From the NCBI GenBank assembly GCA_026210745.1, contig CP110631.1, positions 4,402,001 through 4,466,000 on the forward strand: a DNA stretch of 64,000 bases, in the 5' to 3' direction. This document shows positions 24,157 through 34,400 of this stretch, piece by piece; position 1 is the stretch's first letter; each line of letters opens with the position of its first letter. The notes under the pieces are model-generated. The model saw only the letters and a program-made list of their open reading frames with translations, searched no databases and was not told the DNA's origin. The position numbers and the translations under genes were made by a program. The stretch comes from Exobasidium rhododendri. Its lineage: Eukaryota; Basidiomycota; Exobasidiomycetes; Exobasidiales; Exobasidiaceae.

Positions 24157-25348
24157 AGTAACAAGTGTAAAAAAGGGAAACGGGAGAATGGGTAAAAGGG
24201 GAACGGAGGCAAGAAGAGAAGAGATGGTGGAAGCGAAGGGGAAGGAAGAAAAAGGACGAGAACCGAGCTTAAGTACCTTCACAGAACCCAAGTTTTCGAG
24301 CCGAAATGAAGAAGAAACTGTCGAGAGACCACGCCGCAGCTACCACGTTGCCCCCAACCGCTTCGTGCCCCAAAACGGTACGTTACCGGTAAATGACGAC
24401 GGCACCGTCACTTGAGAAAGCGTCAAACAATGTCAAACAACGTCGCACGCAAAGACGGCGACGACACGGAGTTGCGCACAGACCCACTGAAACGCGTCAA
24501 ACAACGTCAAACAACGTTGCCTGCGAGGATGGCGACGGCACCGCGTGGCGCACAGACCCACTGAAACGCGTCAAACAACGTCAAACAACGTTGCCTGCGA
24601 GAATGGCGACGGCACCGCGTGACACACAGACCTACTGAAACGCGTCAAACAACGTCAAACAACGCTGCCTGCGAGGATGACGACGGCATCGCGTTACGCA
24701 CAGACCCCCCCCTCCAGGAACTTCCAAACCCCAAACGCGTCACGCAACTTAGGCGCGCGCCGGCTTACCCATTACCGAATCGGCCGGTATTAGTAGGACT
24801 GCGCAGCGTACGAAACATACCGCAGCCTACGATTCTGGACCCCCCCCCTCCTTGGCACCAACCGTTTGCGCTGTATCACGCGAGTTGCCTCCTGACTTTT
24901 TGGCCTATACCGCTCCAGTACGCCTCGACACTCATCCAACACCACAGCAACGCCCTAAACACACACCGCCCTGTACCATCGACCTACCATCAGTGCGCAG
25001 CTTGCGATACGCCGATACGCCCCCTCCCTCGCCCCAACACTCAAACAGCACTGCCGCGACGCCCGCAATGACCGAACCCTGTGCCGACCGCCCGACCTCA
25101 GCCCGCAGCCTGCGATATGGCGTAACATTCCCAACGCCATGGATGAAATGGCAGGGAAGAAAACCGACACCGCCGCTACCCACGCCAAAAGGTACATAAA
25201 CCTGCCTATCTGCACAACATCCCCCTCTTTCCTCCACCCACTCTATCTCTTACAGACGTACTCTGGTAGTATATCTCACAGACTCCAGCCCGAAACCGAA
25301 AGACAAATCCGTATAAGACACCCTTCCGCAAACGACTACATCGCCAAC
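24157..25348. promoter_or_regulatory. Internal control region between antisense gene and gag
   Basis: About 1.2 kb between two divergent starts inside the element. It contains the 74-bp tandem array and two C-homopolymer runs (about 24706 and 24840). The frame of gag is open from 25139, but the first ATG in good context (CAAC before ATG) is at 25349. This stretch is the likely promoter of the antisense gene and may serve gag-pol as well. Confidence 0.5.
24421..24712 (+). repeat. 74-bp tandem repeat, four copies
   Basis: Units start at 24421, 24495, 24569 and 24643, an exact 74-bp period; the last copy decays after about 70 bp. Each unit opens with CGTCAAACAACGTCAAACAA or a close variant (an internal 10-bp duplication), then a GACGGCACCGCGT block and CGCACAGACC. 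Copies 2 and 3 are nearly identical; copy 1 is the most diverged. Confidence 0.95.
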
Positions 25349-26635
25349 ATGTCCTCATTCAACACGATCGACCTTACCGAAACGGAGCGTTCCAAATTCG
25401 CTGCCGACGATTGCGCCTTCTTAGACAACATCGACATCGGATGCCTTAACGGGACCGACGACATGGACACGGCCGCGAAAGCGACAATCAACGGGACCAT
25501 GCTTGAGGCTGACAACTTCTCTGCCTGGTACCAGGAGATGCATGCCCTCTTTCAAGGAACCGGCGAGGAACGCGCCCTCGATATGCTCGAAGGGAAGGCT
25601 CGCGCTTCAATCGAAGCCTACCAACGCTACTTTGGTACCGAATGCCGCCCCGACCATCTCGGAGGCCCCGATTCCAAGCCAAAGGGCCCCTTTCTACTCT
25701 CGGCCACCCGTGCCCAACTTCGCCGAAAGAAGGAAGAACAGCACATCCGTATCATGATCTTTAACACACTCTCTCGTAAGGTCAAGGACCTCTTCAACCA
25801 TCTTCGCGCCTCCCCATTACCGGTCATTTGGAAAGCTATTGAAGATCGTTACCGATCTTCTGCCCGAGACGCAGCAAGGGTGCTCGACTACCAACTGTCA
25901 GCGTACCACCCAAATGGAAAGACAGTCACTGCCGTAGCCGACGATCTTCGTCAACTGTTCGCCGAACACCTTGCTTCCGCCGATTCTGAAATCCCCGAAG
26001 ACAAGAAGACCAACTTCCTCTTGCGAGCACTCGAGGAACTCGCTGAGTCCAACAGACCACACCTCAAACACGGCGTTGAACGTTACCGTGAGGATCATAC
26101 TAAAGCTGAGACCCCATTCGATGAAGTCTTCCGTAAGGCTAGGGACCTTGACGAGAAGGAGATGAAATCTGCCTCCCGCAAAGGCGCCCCGAACATGTTC
26201 AAGATCGAACAGCCGCAACGCTCGCAGCCTCCGATCCCGTACGAAACCCACAACAAAGAACGCTACAGTAACAACGCCGACCAAATGAAGCCGGACTGGC
26301 AACGGTGTAATCACTGCGGAGAGCTAGGCCACTTTGTCCGTGACTGTCACTCCCGCCGAGCCGGACAGAAGGCTACGACGCGCTTCGACGCAGAAGGGAA
26401 CCTGGTCACTAAAGACAACATCATCATTCGCCACCACTACCAGAACCGTCTCCCACCTAACCGGCAACGCCCCTCGGCACCATACCAACAAGGCGGCCCT
26501 AGCACCCCACACCCCGGTTACAGCACTCCACCCCACCGCCCAGCACTTCGATACGTGACGAATGATCAACAAGACCTAACGCAAGGTGCTTATTTGGAAC
26601 ACACCAACGGTACAGAAATTGACAACCCAAACTAG
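25349..26635 (+). CDS. gag: Copia Gag (nucleocapsid) protein
   Basis: 428 residues from the ATG at 25349; the frame is open back to 25139, so an N-terminal extension is possible. It shows the copia-type gag core (DNFSAWYQEMHALFQGTGEERALDMLEGKA..., later IWKAIEDRYRSSARDAARVLDYQL) and, near the C-terminus, one CCHC zinc knuckle, CNHCGELGHFVRDC, with exact CX2CX4HX4C spacing, for RNA packaging. It ends with UAG at 26633-26635; pol continues in the same frame with no intervening stop. The start context fits fungal initiation. Confidence 0.93.
   Translation: MSSFNTIDLTETERSKFAADDCAFLDNIDIGCLNGTDDMDTAAKATINGTMLEADNFSAWYQEMHALFQGTGEERALDMLEGKARASIEAYQRYFGTECRPDHLGGPDSKPKGPFLLSATRAQLRRKKEEQHIRIMIFNTLSRKVKDLFNHLRASPLPVIWKAIEDRYRSSARDAARVLDYQLSAYHPNGKTVTAVADDLRQLFAEHLASADSEIPEDKKTNFLLRALEELAESNRPHLKHGVERYREDHTKAETPFDEVFRKARDLDEKEMKSASRKGAPNMFKIEQPQRSQPPIPYETHNKERYSNNADQMKPDWQRCNHCGELGHFVRDCHSRRAGQKATTRFDAEGNLVTKDNIIIRHHYQNRLPPNRQRPSAPYQQGGPSTPHPGYSTPPHRPALRYVTNDQQDLTQGAYLEHTNGTEIDNPN
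26633..26635 (+). promoter_or_regulatory. In-frame UAG between gag and pol, candidate readthrough site
   Basis: The context is AAC-UAG-GGA. The next 1420 codons are open in the same frame and pol has no ATG before its protease motif, so Pol must be made through this codon. Downstream, GCGGCT (26645-26650) can pair with GGCCGC (26693-26698) around a small hairpin ATCGT/ACGAT (26668-26682). Whether this structure forms is inference. Confidence 0.75.
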
Positions 26636-29600
26636 GGATTCGCCGCGGCTGAACATACGGAGAACAACATCGTGGTCCACGATCATATTTTCGGCCGCAT
26701 CGGCATCAACGAATCAACCCGATCGAGGTGGATCCTCGACTCTGGCGCTTCGACTTTCTTCGTGAACAACAGGGATTTTCTTCTGAATGAAAGCATTTGC
26801 GACGGTATGATCACCGTAGGGGATGGAAGCCAAGTGCAGATTGAGTGCATGGGCGACGTCGCCCTCAGAACGAAAGGAAATGACACCGTGTTCATCCTGC
26901 GAAATGCACTCCTGTGTACCAAACTCACGGTCAATGTCCTCTCCACCAAAGGGATCAGCGCCGGTAATATGGGATACATCGCACCAAACGGCAGCCTCAC
27001 ATATCCCAGCCCCGACACCCTCCTGACGAGATTCAGTCTTGGATTCGGTGAGGTCGTAGTTGGAAAGACCGCCAAAACACTCATGATCGCACCATTCGAC
27101 AAAACCCTTCACGCTTACTCGCCCACAATTGAATGTTCCTCCTCTCTCGTAGGCAACGAGTTTCGATCGCAGCGTGTCGCCGCCTTACTCCTGAGTATCC
27201 GAGAGGGCAAAGACTCCGTGCTTCGCGAATTGACACTGTGGCACAAACGTCTTGGCCACCCGGGAATAAGTCAGATATCGATGATCGCAAAAAAGACGCC
27301 ATCACTACCCGAAGCCTTACGATCAATCGGCGAAGGATGGAAAGATCTTCCTCCTTGCCGAGCCTGCGTTGTGGGGCAGCGACAACAAAAATCCTTCGGA
27401 CGAAGCAAAAAGATAGCCGCAGAACCCTTCGACGTCGTCCACATCGATCTCAGCGGCATTCACGCATACAAGTCTATCTCCGGCAGCCAATATTTCATGG
27501 TATTCTTGGATGACTGGTCACGTATGACTTGGGTCTACTTCATGCAGAAACACGACCACGAGACCCTCCTGCCCATCCTCAAGAAATTTCTATCCGTGAA
27601 AGGTCCAAAGGGAGAGAAGGTTAAGAAGTTCCATGCCGATAACGAATTCAACCACGACTGGTTCCGAAGTTTCTGTGATAACGAAAACATCGAATACTCC
27701 TTCATCCAGCCCCACACCCCACAGCACAACAGCCGCGTCGAGCGTATGATGCGCACGCTTAAGTCGCCCGCCCGGGCGATGCTGGGAGCATCGGGACTCC
27801 CTCTCGCCTACTGGGAATACGCCATCTCAGTCGCTGCCTTCATCTGGATCAGACTGCCGCATCGACGTTTTGGAATCGCACCCTACGAAAAATGGCATGG
27901 CCGTCCGCCGAATTTAGCCTTCCTCCGAACTTTCGGATGCCTCTGCTATCCGTATTACAACAAAGTCGCCCGACAACAAGATGGTCTCAACGCACCATAC
28001 GACGTCCGGGCTCGTATTGGGATCTTTCTCGGCTACTCTACCCTCACGCTCACCTATATCGTCTACCTTCCACAAGAACACAAATTTACGGAGTCAAGAG
28101 ACGTTGTATTCAATGAGTCTGCATACTGGACGTGGTCAAAGGAATCAGTTCTCGAGCATCGAAGAAACTGGTCGGCCTACGATCTATGGCCGGAAGACGC
28201 ATCCGAGGCAAGAATTCGCCAAGTTGAGGACATCACAGACGACGACATCCTTGAGCACAACAAAAGCAAGATGGATAACTTATCGGAAGAGGAATGCCAC
28301 GACCTAGCTGAACAGACGACAAAGACACTCCAAGACGAACTCGCAGCCTCCGAACGCCACATCGAGGTACGACGGGAAGAGGAGCAGGAACGAGACAAGA
28401 TCGCAGCCGCCGAACTCAAGAAATCTAAAGACGCGAAGGAAAGGCAAGAAGCGGAACTGAAGAATTGGGAAGAAGAAGCAATCCAAAGGCAAATCAGACA
28501 ACTAAGAGAGAAAAACGATGAAGACGACGTGAGAGCAACTGATTCGACTGATGTCTTGGCGAGACAAACGGAGCAGTGCGAAGGATTGGAAACAAATGAA
28601 AACGAAGAATCGGAAGTGGCGGAAGAAGAACCTCCCACATCAAATGCAACGGAGCCTGATCAATGCACAGAAAACAACCCCGCCACCACGACCGTCACCA
28701 CCGACAACGACCCCGACCCCACCACCACGACCGTCGCCACCGACAACACCCCCGACCCCACCACTACGACCGTCATCGCCGACACTATCGCCGACCCCGA
28801 CAATCAAGAACAGAACCGCCTCCAAAAGGCAAACGACCGCGCAAATCGACGACGGGAAATGGAAAGAAAACACGAACTTGCGAAAGCAGCGATCGACGCA
28901 CGAAAGAAGGCCGAACCTAAAGGGAAAGAGAAACCTGCTTGGAGGTACGTCAGCAAATCATCCATCGACGAAGACAGGAAGCGGGCCGAAGACGCAGTAG
29001 ACAATGTTCGCCTCGCATACGCCTACGACACCAAAGCAGCCGCCGCCAACGAACGATCCCTCCTGATGACAGCCGAGATAATCGCAGCCTGCGAATCTCT
29101 GCCTCAAGACTTCTACTCCACACATGACAACTTCGACGAAAACAAAATCAATGAATCGTTGGCAGCCATGCACATGCTCCAACGACAGCCAGCGACGCGA
29201 GCCTCCCTTGGAGGACAGCCTATCAGCATTGCCGAAGTAAAGAGGTTATCAGACTGGCCAAAGTGGAAGGACGCCATGACGGAAGAATGGTGCACACACG
29301 TCGAAATGGGTACTTTTGTGCGCACAGAACTTCCACAAGGCAAGAATCTCGTCGGCTGCAAATGGGTCCTCACGGTCAAAATGGACCTCCTCGGAAGAAT
29401 CACTCGGTACAAAGCAAGACTTGTGGGACAAGGCTACACACAGGTCCACGGAATCGACTTCGAAGAGACGTTCTCCCCTGTCGTGAAGCTCACGGCTCTA
29501 CGAATGATGCTAGGTGCCGCCATCATCAAAGGGTACCGAGTGAAACTCATGGACGTGAAGACAGCATATCTCAATGGCACAAATGAGCATGAAATCTACA

Positions 29601-30898
29601 TGACCATACCGATCGACTTCCGAGACCCTACGGACGGACCAAACACTGTGCTGAAAGTGATAAAATCCCTCTACGGATTAAAAGCGTCGGGACGCGAATG
29701 GTTCAAAACGCTCTACTCAAGACTCGCAGCCTTCGGATTCCGCCAATCAGACTACAAAGACAGCGTTTTTATTCAAGACCGAACGAAGGCCATCCTACTC
29801 ACCTATGTGGACGACCTGGTCTTACTATCACCCACAGAAGACATTGAAACAGAGGTAGCCAACATGCTACGATCTCAGTTCACCATGACCGACAACCCAC
29901 CAGGAACGGCGTTCCTCGGAATTGCCCTCGAGCCGTTGGTAGACGGTCGCAGAGGCTATGCGCTAAGCCAAGAACATTACATCAAGACCATATTGAAACG
30001 TTTCGACCTCGAAAACGCAAAGGTAGCGACGCAGCCGCTACCAAGCAAGATCGACCAAATCCACCCATCGCCGCCTTCGATGACAGCGACAAACGAATCG
30101 AAGTCGGAATACCTCTCAAAGATTGGATCTCTGCTATGGGTGTCACAAGTCACCAGACCCGACATATCGTTTGCAGTAAACTTCTTAGCAAGATTCTCAG
30201 CGAACCCGTCCGAGTACCACCACCAACTCGCAAACAACGTCCTACGATACCTGAAAGGTACAGCAAGTCACACCCTCGAAATGACACCGCTCTCGACCAA
30301 AGGCCCCGATGAGAAGCTCTACCTTCAACTACACAGTGACGCGGACTTTGGAGGAGACCGACAAAAGGGAAGGAGCACCACAGGGTACACGGTGTTCCTG
30401 AACGGGATGGTTATCGATTGGAAGTCACAACTACAGAGCACCGTTGCCCTAAGCTCCACTGACGCTGAAATGATCGCTCTCTCCACCACTTCCAGACGAG
30501 CGATCGGACTCAGGAACTTGCTCAAGGACGTGTTCGAAGGCTACGACCAGGAAAACATTCCCATCTACACCGACTCGGCAACTTCGCTCGTACTCAGCGG
30601 AGAATTTGCAAACCACGAAAAGATTAAGCATCTGAGGCAAAAGGAGCAGTACATTCGAAAAGCCAGAAAAGACGGAGAAGTCGACATCATCAAGATCGCC
30701 AGCAAACTGAACACCGCCGATTACTTGACAAAGTCGAAGCCTGCTGCGGACATTCAGCGATTCAAGCAAACCATTGGGCTAGGACGACCAGCGAGCAAGA
30801 GACAGGATCGCGCCAGGTCGGAATCAGGAGGAGAGGGGTTAAGGAGGAGCCAACCCCAGGAGGAGGAGCCAGCGACTAACAACGACTCTGAATCGTAG
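26636..30898 (+). CDS. pol: Copia Pol polyprotein: protease, integrase, reverse transcriptase, RNase H
   Basis: 1420 residues counted from the codon after the UAG. Aspartic protease WILDSGAS (Asp35); GAG-pre-integrase LWHKRLGHPG with PPCRACVVGQ (HHCC zinc site); integrase core Asp271 (VHIDLSG), Asp335 (FHADNEF) and the Glu of SRVERMMRTL, with only 33 residues between the last two because the usual DNGGEF is DNEF. A charged coiled-coil linker and a three-copy 13-residue Thr/Asp/Pro repeat follow. Reverse transcriptase: KARLVGQGYTQ, ETFSPVVKL, DVKTAYLNG, LYGLKASGREWF, YVDD at 1057-1060. RNase H: LHSDADFGGD, STTGYTVFL, ALSSTDAEMIAL, YTDSATSLVL and NTADYLTKS. The tail is Arg/Glu/Ser-rich. No frameshift or internal stop breaks it. 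The integrase-before-RT order is diagnostic of copia. Confidence 0.96.
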   Translation, partial: GFAAAEHTENNIVVHDHIFGRIGINESTRSRWILDSGASTFFVNNRDFLLNESICDGMITVGDGSQVQIECMGDVALRTKGNDTVFILRNALLCTKLTVNVLSTKGISAGNMGYIAPNGSLTYPSPDTLLTRFSLGFGEVVVGKTAKTLMIAPFDKTLHAYSPTIECSSSLVGNEFRSQRVAALLLSIREGKDSVLRELTLWHKRLGHPGISQISMIAKKTPSLPEALRSIGEGWKDLPPCRACVVGQRQQKSFGRSKKIAAEPFDVVHIDLSGIHAYKSISGSQYFMVFLDDWSRMTWVYFMQKHDHETLLPILKKFLSVKGPKGEKVKKFHADNEFNHDWFRSFCDNENIEYSFIQPHTPQHNSRVERMMRTLKSPARAMLGASGLPLAYWEYAISVAAFIWIRLPHRRFGIAPYEKWHGRPPNLAFLRTFGCLCYPYYNKVARQQDGLNAPYDVRARIGIFLGYSTLTLTYIVYLPQEHKFTESRDVVFNESAYWTWSKESVLEHRRNWSAYDLWPEDASEARIRQVEDITDDDILEHNKSKMDNLSEEECHDLAEQTTKTLQDELAASERHIEVRREEEQERDKIAAAELKKSKDAKERQEAELKNWEEEAIQRQIRQLREKNDEDDVRATDSTDVLARQTEQCEGLETNENEESEVAEEEPPTSNATEPDQCTENNPATTTVTTDNDPDPTTTTVATDNTPDPTTTTVIADTIADPDNQEQNRLQKANDRANRRREMERKHELAKAAIDARKKAEPKGKEKPAWRYVSKSSIDEDRKRAEDAVDNVRLAYAYDTKAAAANERSLLMTAEIIAACESLPQDFYSTHDNFDENKINESLAAMHMLQRQPATRASLGGQPISIAEVKRLSDWPKWKDAMTEEWCTHVEMGTFVRTELPQGKNLVGCKWVLTVKMDLLGRITRYKARLVGQGYTQVHGIDFEETFSPVVKLTALRMMLGAAIIKGYRVKLMDVKTAYLNGTNEHEIYMTIPIDFRDPTDGPNTVLKVIKSLYGLKASGREWFKTLYSRLAAFGFRQSDYKDSVFIQDRTKAILLTYVDDLVLLSPTEDIETEVANMLRSQFTMTDNPPGTAFLGIALEPLVDGRRGYALSQEHYIKTILKRFDLENAKVATQPLPSKIDQIHPSPPSMTATNESKSEYLSKIGSLLWVSQVTRPDISFAVNFLARFSANPSEYHHQLANNVLRYLKGTASHTLEMTPLSTKGPDEKLYLQLHSDADFGGDRQKGRSTTGYTVFLNGMVIDWKSQLQSTVALSSTDAEMIALSTTSRRAIGLRNLLKDVFEGYDQENIPIYTDSATSLVLSGEFANHEKIKHLRQKEQYIRKARKDGEVDIIKIASKLNTADYLTKSKPAADIQRFKQTIGLGRPASKRQDRARSESGGEGLRRSQPQEEEPATNNDSES
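28684..28800 (+). repeat. 39-bp in-frame tandem repeat in pol (three copies)
   Basis: Three copies of a 13-codon unit (P-T-T-T-T-V-A-T-D-N-T-P-D and variants) in the linker between integrase and reverse transcriptase. The third copy is the most diverged. The repeat keeps the frame. Confidence 0.9.
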
Positions 30899-30910
30899 GC
30901 CACGGTGTGC

Positions 30911-30934
30911 GGGCAAAGGAGATGAGGAGGAGGA
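30911..30934 (+). other. Polypurine tract
   Basis: The purine-rich GGAGATGAGGAGGAGGA ends directly at the first base of the 3' LTR, the expected site for plus-strand priming. Only a single T interrupts it. Confidence 0.85.
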
Positions 30935-31213
30935 TGTGGTAATCGGCCCTGAGTCGGTCTATCGGCCGATACACTAAGTAAGCATCCCTACGCCCGCACA
31001 GCATTACTACGCCATGGCACAGCCATAAGACAGACGAAAGGTATATAGTCAGAATGCCGTCAGGTCAATGTAACGTAGATCCATCTATCCCTATGTCGAA
31101 TATGATATCAATCCGTGTCATGGCCATCGATATACATGCTACTCCCGCAGCCACTGTACCAGAGACAATGGAACGTCGCGTGGTCTGAAGGGACACGCGG
31201 GTCAGATCTCACA
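30935..31213 (+). repeat. 3' long terminal repeat (279 bp)
   Basis: Same ends and length as the 5' copy, one base different. It is followed by TCAAT. Its end lies about 265 bp upstream of the VPS54 start, and it reads toward VPS54, so it could supply a promoter for that gene. Confidence 0.97.
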
Positions 31214-31218
31214 TCAAT
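31214..31218 (+). other. 5-bp target-site duplication, right copy (TCAAT)
   Basis: Matches 21711-21715. Confidence 0.95.
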
Positions 31219-31479
31219 CGACATTGACTTGACGTGTTGAGATTTAAAGCATGCCATCATCCTCAAAGCTTGCTGGACTGTTCTTCACGTGGAGTAGCAA
31301 CCATCACAAGGTGAACCTTCACAGTCAGTCAGCCTGTGCAGCCACCGATTCCACACCCGCCTTCCTTTCTTGACATCTTACATCGCCGCATCGACTTCTT
31401 GTCGCTATAAAAGCGTCTCTCGTTTCTTTTCTGTCGACAGGAGGTGGGCTGTCATCTCCGCCAGAAGAACAAGACAGCC

Positions 31480-34400
31480 ATGGCAGGCTCCTCGTCGAAG
31501 CAGGAGCAGGGAGGCTCCAACCTTCAGCGTGCATTGAGCCCAGGCAGTCCCAACGGCTCAGACATCGGCTCTGTCACCAGCGGACTGGCTAGTAAGACTG
31601 GCAGAAGACATCTAGTCACGCCCAACAGGCTAGGGAATCTACATGGGGCAGGACTGAGCTCGTTACAGCTTGCGCTGGGTGAGGACGGTGTCAAATCAGG
31701 GGCAGGAGCAACATCAAGTCTTGCCGGCTTTAACGCCATCTCGACCATTCTGAACAACCCCAATAGACCACAGCGGCCGATCGATCCGAACTCGTCAAGA
31801 TATCCACCAATCAGCCAGTCGCATACAGATTTGCCAAGAGTCAAGCGATCGGACTATGAAGGTTATATCACCTCTACTCAGAAAGAGTGGGATCGGTTTC
31901 AGAGGAACCTGAAATTAGGGAGTAGGGGAAAGGCCAGGCTAGAGGCAGAAGATGCAGAGGGAAGTAGTGGCGGAGCGGAGGGTGGAAAGAGGGTAAGATC
32001 ATCCCCTGATCAAATGGAAGACGATCACATTGCGGCAATAGGCAAGAAGAACCTGCCTCCCTTGAGCACGGTGCCTCAGATCTTCTTCGCTGAAGACTTC
32101 GACTTGGGCAATCCTTACACATTTGATCTAGTCACAGAGAGGTACAAGGCGGCAGGTGCTGTTAACAGCATATCAAGCGGGGATGGGCATGCTCTTCCTG
32201 GGAGCGGGTACGACGTCGCTTTGAATCAGATGCTCCAAGAGAAGCTGTCATACTACAGTGATGTAGTAGAGCAACATCTCATCTTGGAGATATCTGCGCG
32301 ATCTTCCTCTTTCTTTGCCGCCCTAGGCAATCTTCAGGACCTGGAATCTGAAGCTTCCCAGTGCCTTCAGCAGGTGGAATTACTCAAGGGAGAGCTAGAA
32401 GATAAGGAGGAGGGTATTGCAAAGGCTGGTCTGAGAGTCATTCGAGAACAAGCAAAAAGAAGAGAGATGGTGGAGAGGGTAGAAGCGGTGGGCATCTTGC
32501 AAATGCTATGCGAAAGAAGAGATCTGGTTCGCTTGCTGATACAGAATGGAGAATGGCGTGAGGGACTGGATATTATGGATCTTTTACAGGACATCATTGA
32601 AGGAAAAGACAAGCTTTCCAACGGAGACAGCTCTCTTCCGCCTCATGTCGACTTGGATCTTGCTAGCATCGGAGCCGTCAAGGCAATCGTACCGCAATTA
32701 GAAGAGATGAAGAAGGTCATCTCTGCTCAGCTCGAGAACGACCTTGTAGCTTTACTTTCCGACGATCTAAGGAAGCAAATTGGAGATCCGGAAGAAATGG
32801 CCTCAATACCTCCACTCATAGACCAGAGCTCGCAAGCCAAAGTACTTGAAAGCAACTTGGGTGTAGTGATATTAGCGAACACCGATGGGAACACTCCAGC
32901 AAGCTCTCTAGAAAAGCAAGAAACGGTGCTCAGTGCAGAGGCTACGGACCGAGAAATTGAGCTCGAGAAGCGCATCGTCGATCTTTTAGATGGACTGATT
33001 CGCACTCATGGTGTCGAGCAAGCTGTGAATGCCTACCGAGATGTGGCGCTCAAAGCGACGAAAGCCACCCTTCGCTCCTACTTGTGTTGTAGCTCAAAAG
33101 AGAGGGGGTTTGACGAGGAACGAAACAGACTGGCTACATTGCTCGAAGATGATGAAGCAGCCTCTGGCAAAGGTGACTTCAAGATGGACTCCAGTGGTAT
33201 CGAAGCGGCGAGCAGGTTGCGAGACATGGAGCACCACCAGTTCCTAGATATGACTCGACTTGCCCTCTCGGGTTTGATGAAATGCATCAGAAGTGTAGAC
33301 GTGCAGACGACCGTCCTGTCGCGAGTCTTGGCCAAGGCCGGCAGGAAGGAGGCGGAAGAAGAGACGACGCTGAACGTTGTGATGCCGCTCGGTGTCTCTC
33401 CCTCATTACCAAGCACTCTTTCCACAATAGTGTCAGACGTCTGTGGGTTGGCGCATGTCTTGAGCTCGCGCTTGATGTCGTTGCGCTCGATGGCTCATGT
33501 GCACTTGCCGTTGGGTGACTTTCTCGCCGTATTTCACCTCTGCTGGACGTTTGTGCTTCAATCGGAACTAATCTGCAACCGCATGATCATTGGATTGAGA
33601 GGTGTGGTGCTCAACCAAGCAAAGTCCTGGCTGGCAAACTTCCACAAAATTGAGATCGAAAAGGCTGCGCGAGCTGTGGAAGAAGAGATGTGGGGTCAAG
33701 CGGAGGTGCGGTACGATCAGCAAAAGCATGTTGATTTGATTGTCGACAGTGCGACCTCGGATCCCCCCGCTCTCGTAATGACGGTCGAGGGGCCAAGGAA
33801 CGTGACGGAAACAGAGGAGATCGGCGACGAGAAGAAAGGGGATGCACCGAGCAGCAAGACACTGGAGATTGAAGAACGGCAGTACTTTGTGGTAGGCGCT
33901 ACGCTAGATGTCTTGGAGCAGCTGGTAGGATACCTCAAGGTAGTCATCAATCTACCCTTCTTGAATACGGAGACAATGGGCAGAGTGGTCGAGTTCTCCA
34001 AGCAATTCAACTCACGGACTTGCCAGGTCGTCCTAGGTGCTGGTGCGATGCGCTCGGCCGGACTGAAGAACATCACTGCCAAGCACCTTGCTCTGGCTTC
34101 TCAGTCTCTCTCCATCATGATCACCTTGATCCCTTACATTCGCGAGACTGTACGAAGGCACCTAAGTCCCAAACAGGCGGTCATGCTCATCGAGTTCGAC
34201 AAACTTAAGCGCGATTATCAAGAGCATCAGTATGAGATCCACTCAAAATTAGTGGCGATCATGAGCGATCGCCTGATCGTGCACTGTCGAGCCATCCTGA
34301 GCATCCAATGGAATGCAGAAGAGTCGTCGAAGGACCCTGTCAAGCCTGCCGCTGATCTGGCAAAGGAAACTACGACACTTCACAAGGTGCTGAGCAAGTA

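Larger units (their letters stand above)
21711..31218 (+). mobile_element. Complete Ty1/copia LTR retrotransposon with antisense accessory gene
   Basis: The element body runs 21716-31213 (9498 bp) inside a TCAAT duplication. In order it has: 5' LTR, a half-tRNA-type primer-binding site, a 0.6-kb leader, an antisense five-exon gene (22603-24156), a 74-bp tandem array, gag (25349-26635), pol in the same frame after one UAG (26636-30898), a purine tract and the 3' LTR. Integrase precedes reverse transcriptase, which makes it Ty1/copia (Pseudoviridae order), not gypsy. All catalytic motifs read as intact and the LTRs differ at one base, so it may still be active. Typical copia elements are about 5 kb; the extra 3.3 kb before gag accounts for most of the excess. 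It separates VPS23 from VPS54. Confidence 0.96.

Noticed and set aside
24421..24712. Tandem array considered as CRISPR
   Set aside because: Repeats are directly adjacent with a 74-bp period and no unique spacers, and the genome is eukaryotic.
26633..26635. Reading the UAG as evidence that the element is dead
   Set aside because: All other frames and motifs are intact, the LTRs are almost identical, and readthrough between gag and pol has precedent. Kept as candidate readthrough, to be decided by other copies.
31444..31479. VPS54 start 12 codons upstream
   Set aside because: That codon is GTG and sits behind an acceptor-like CGACAG; the ATG at 31480 has good context.
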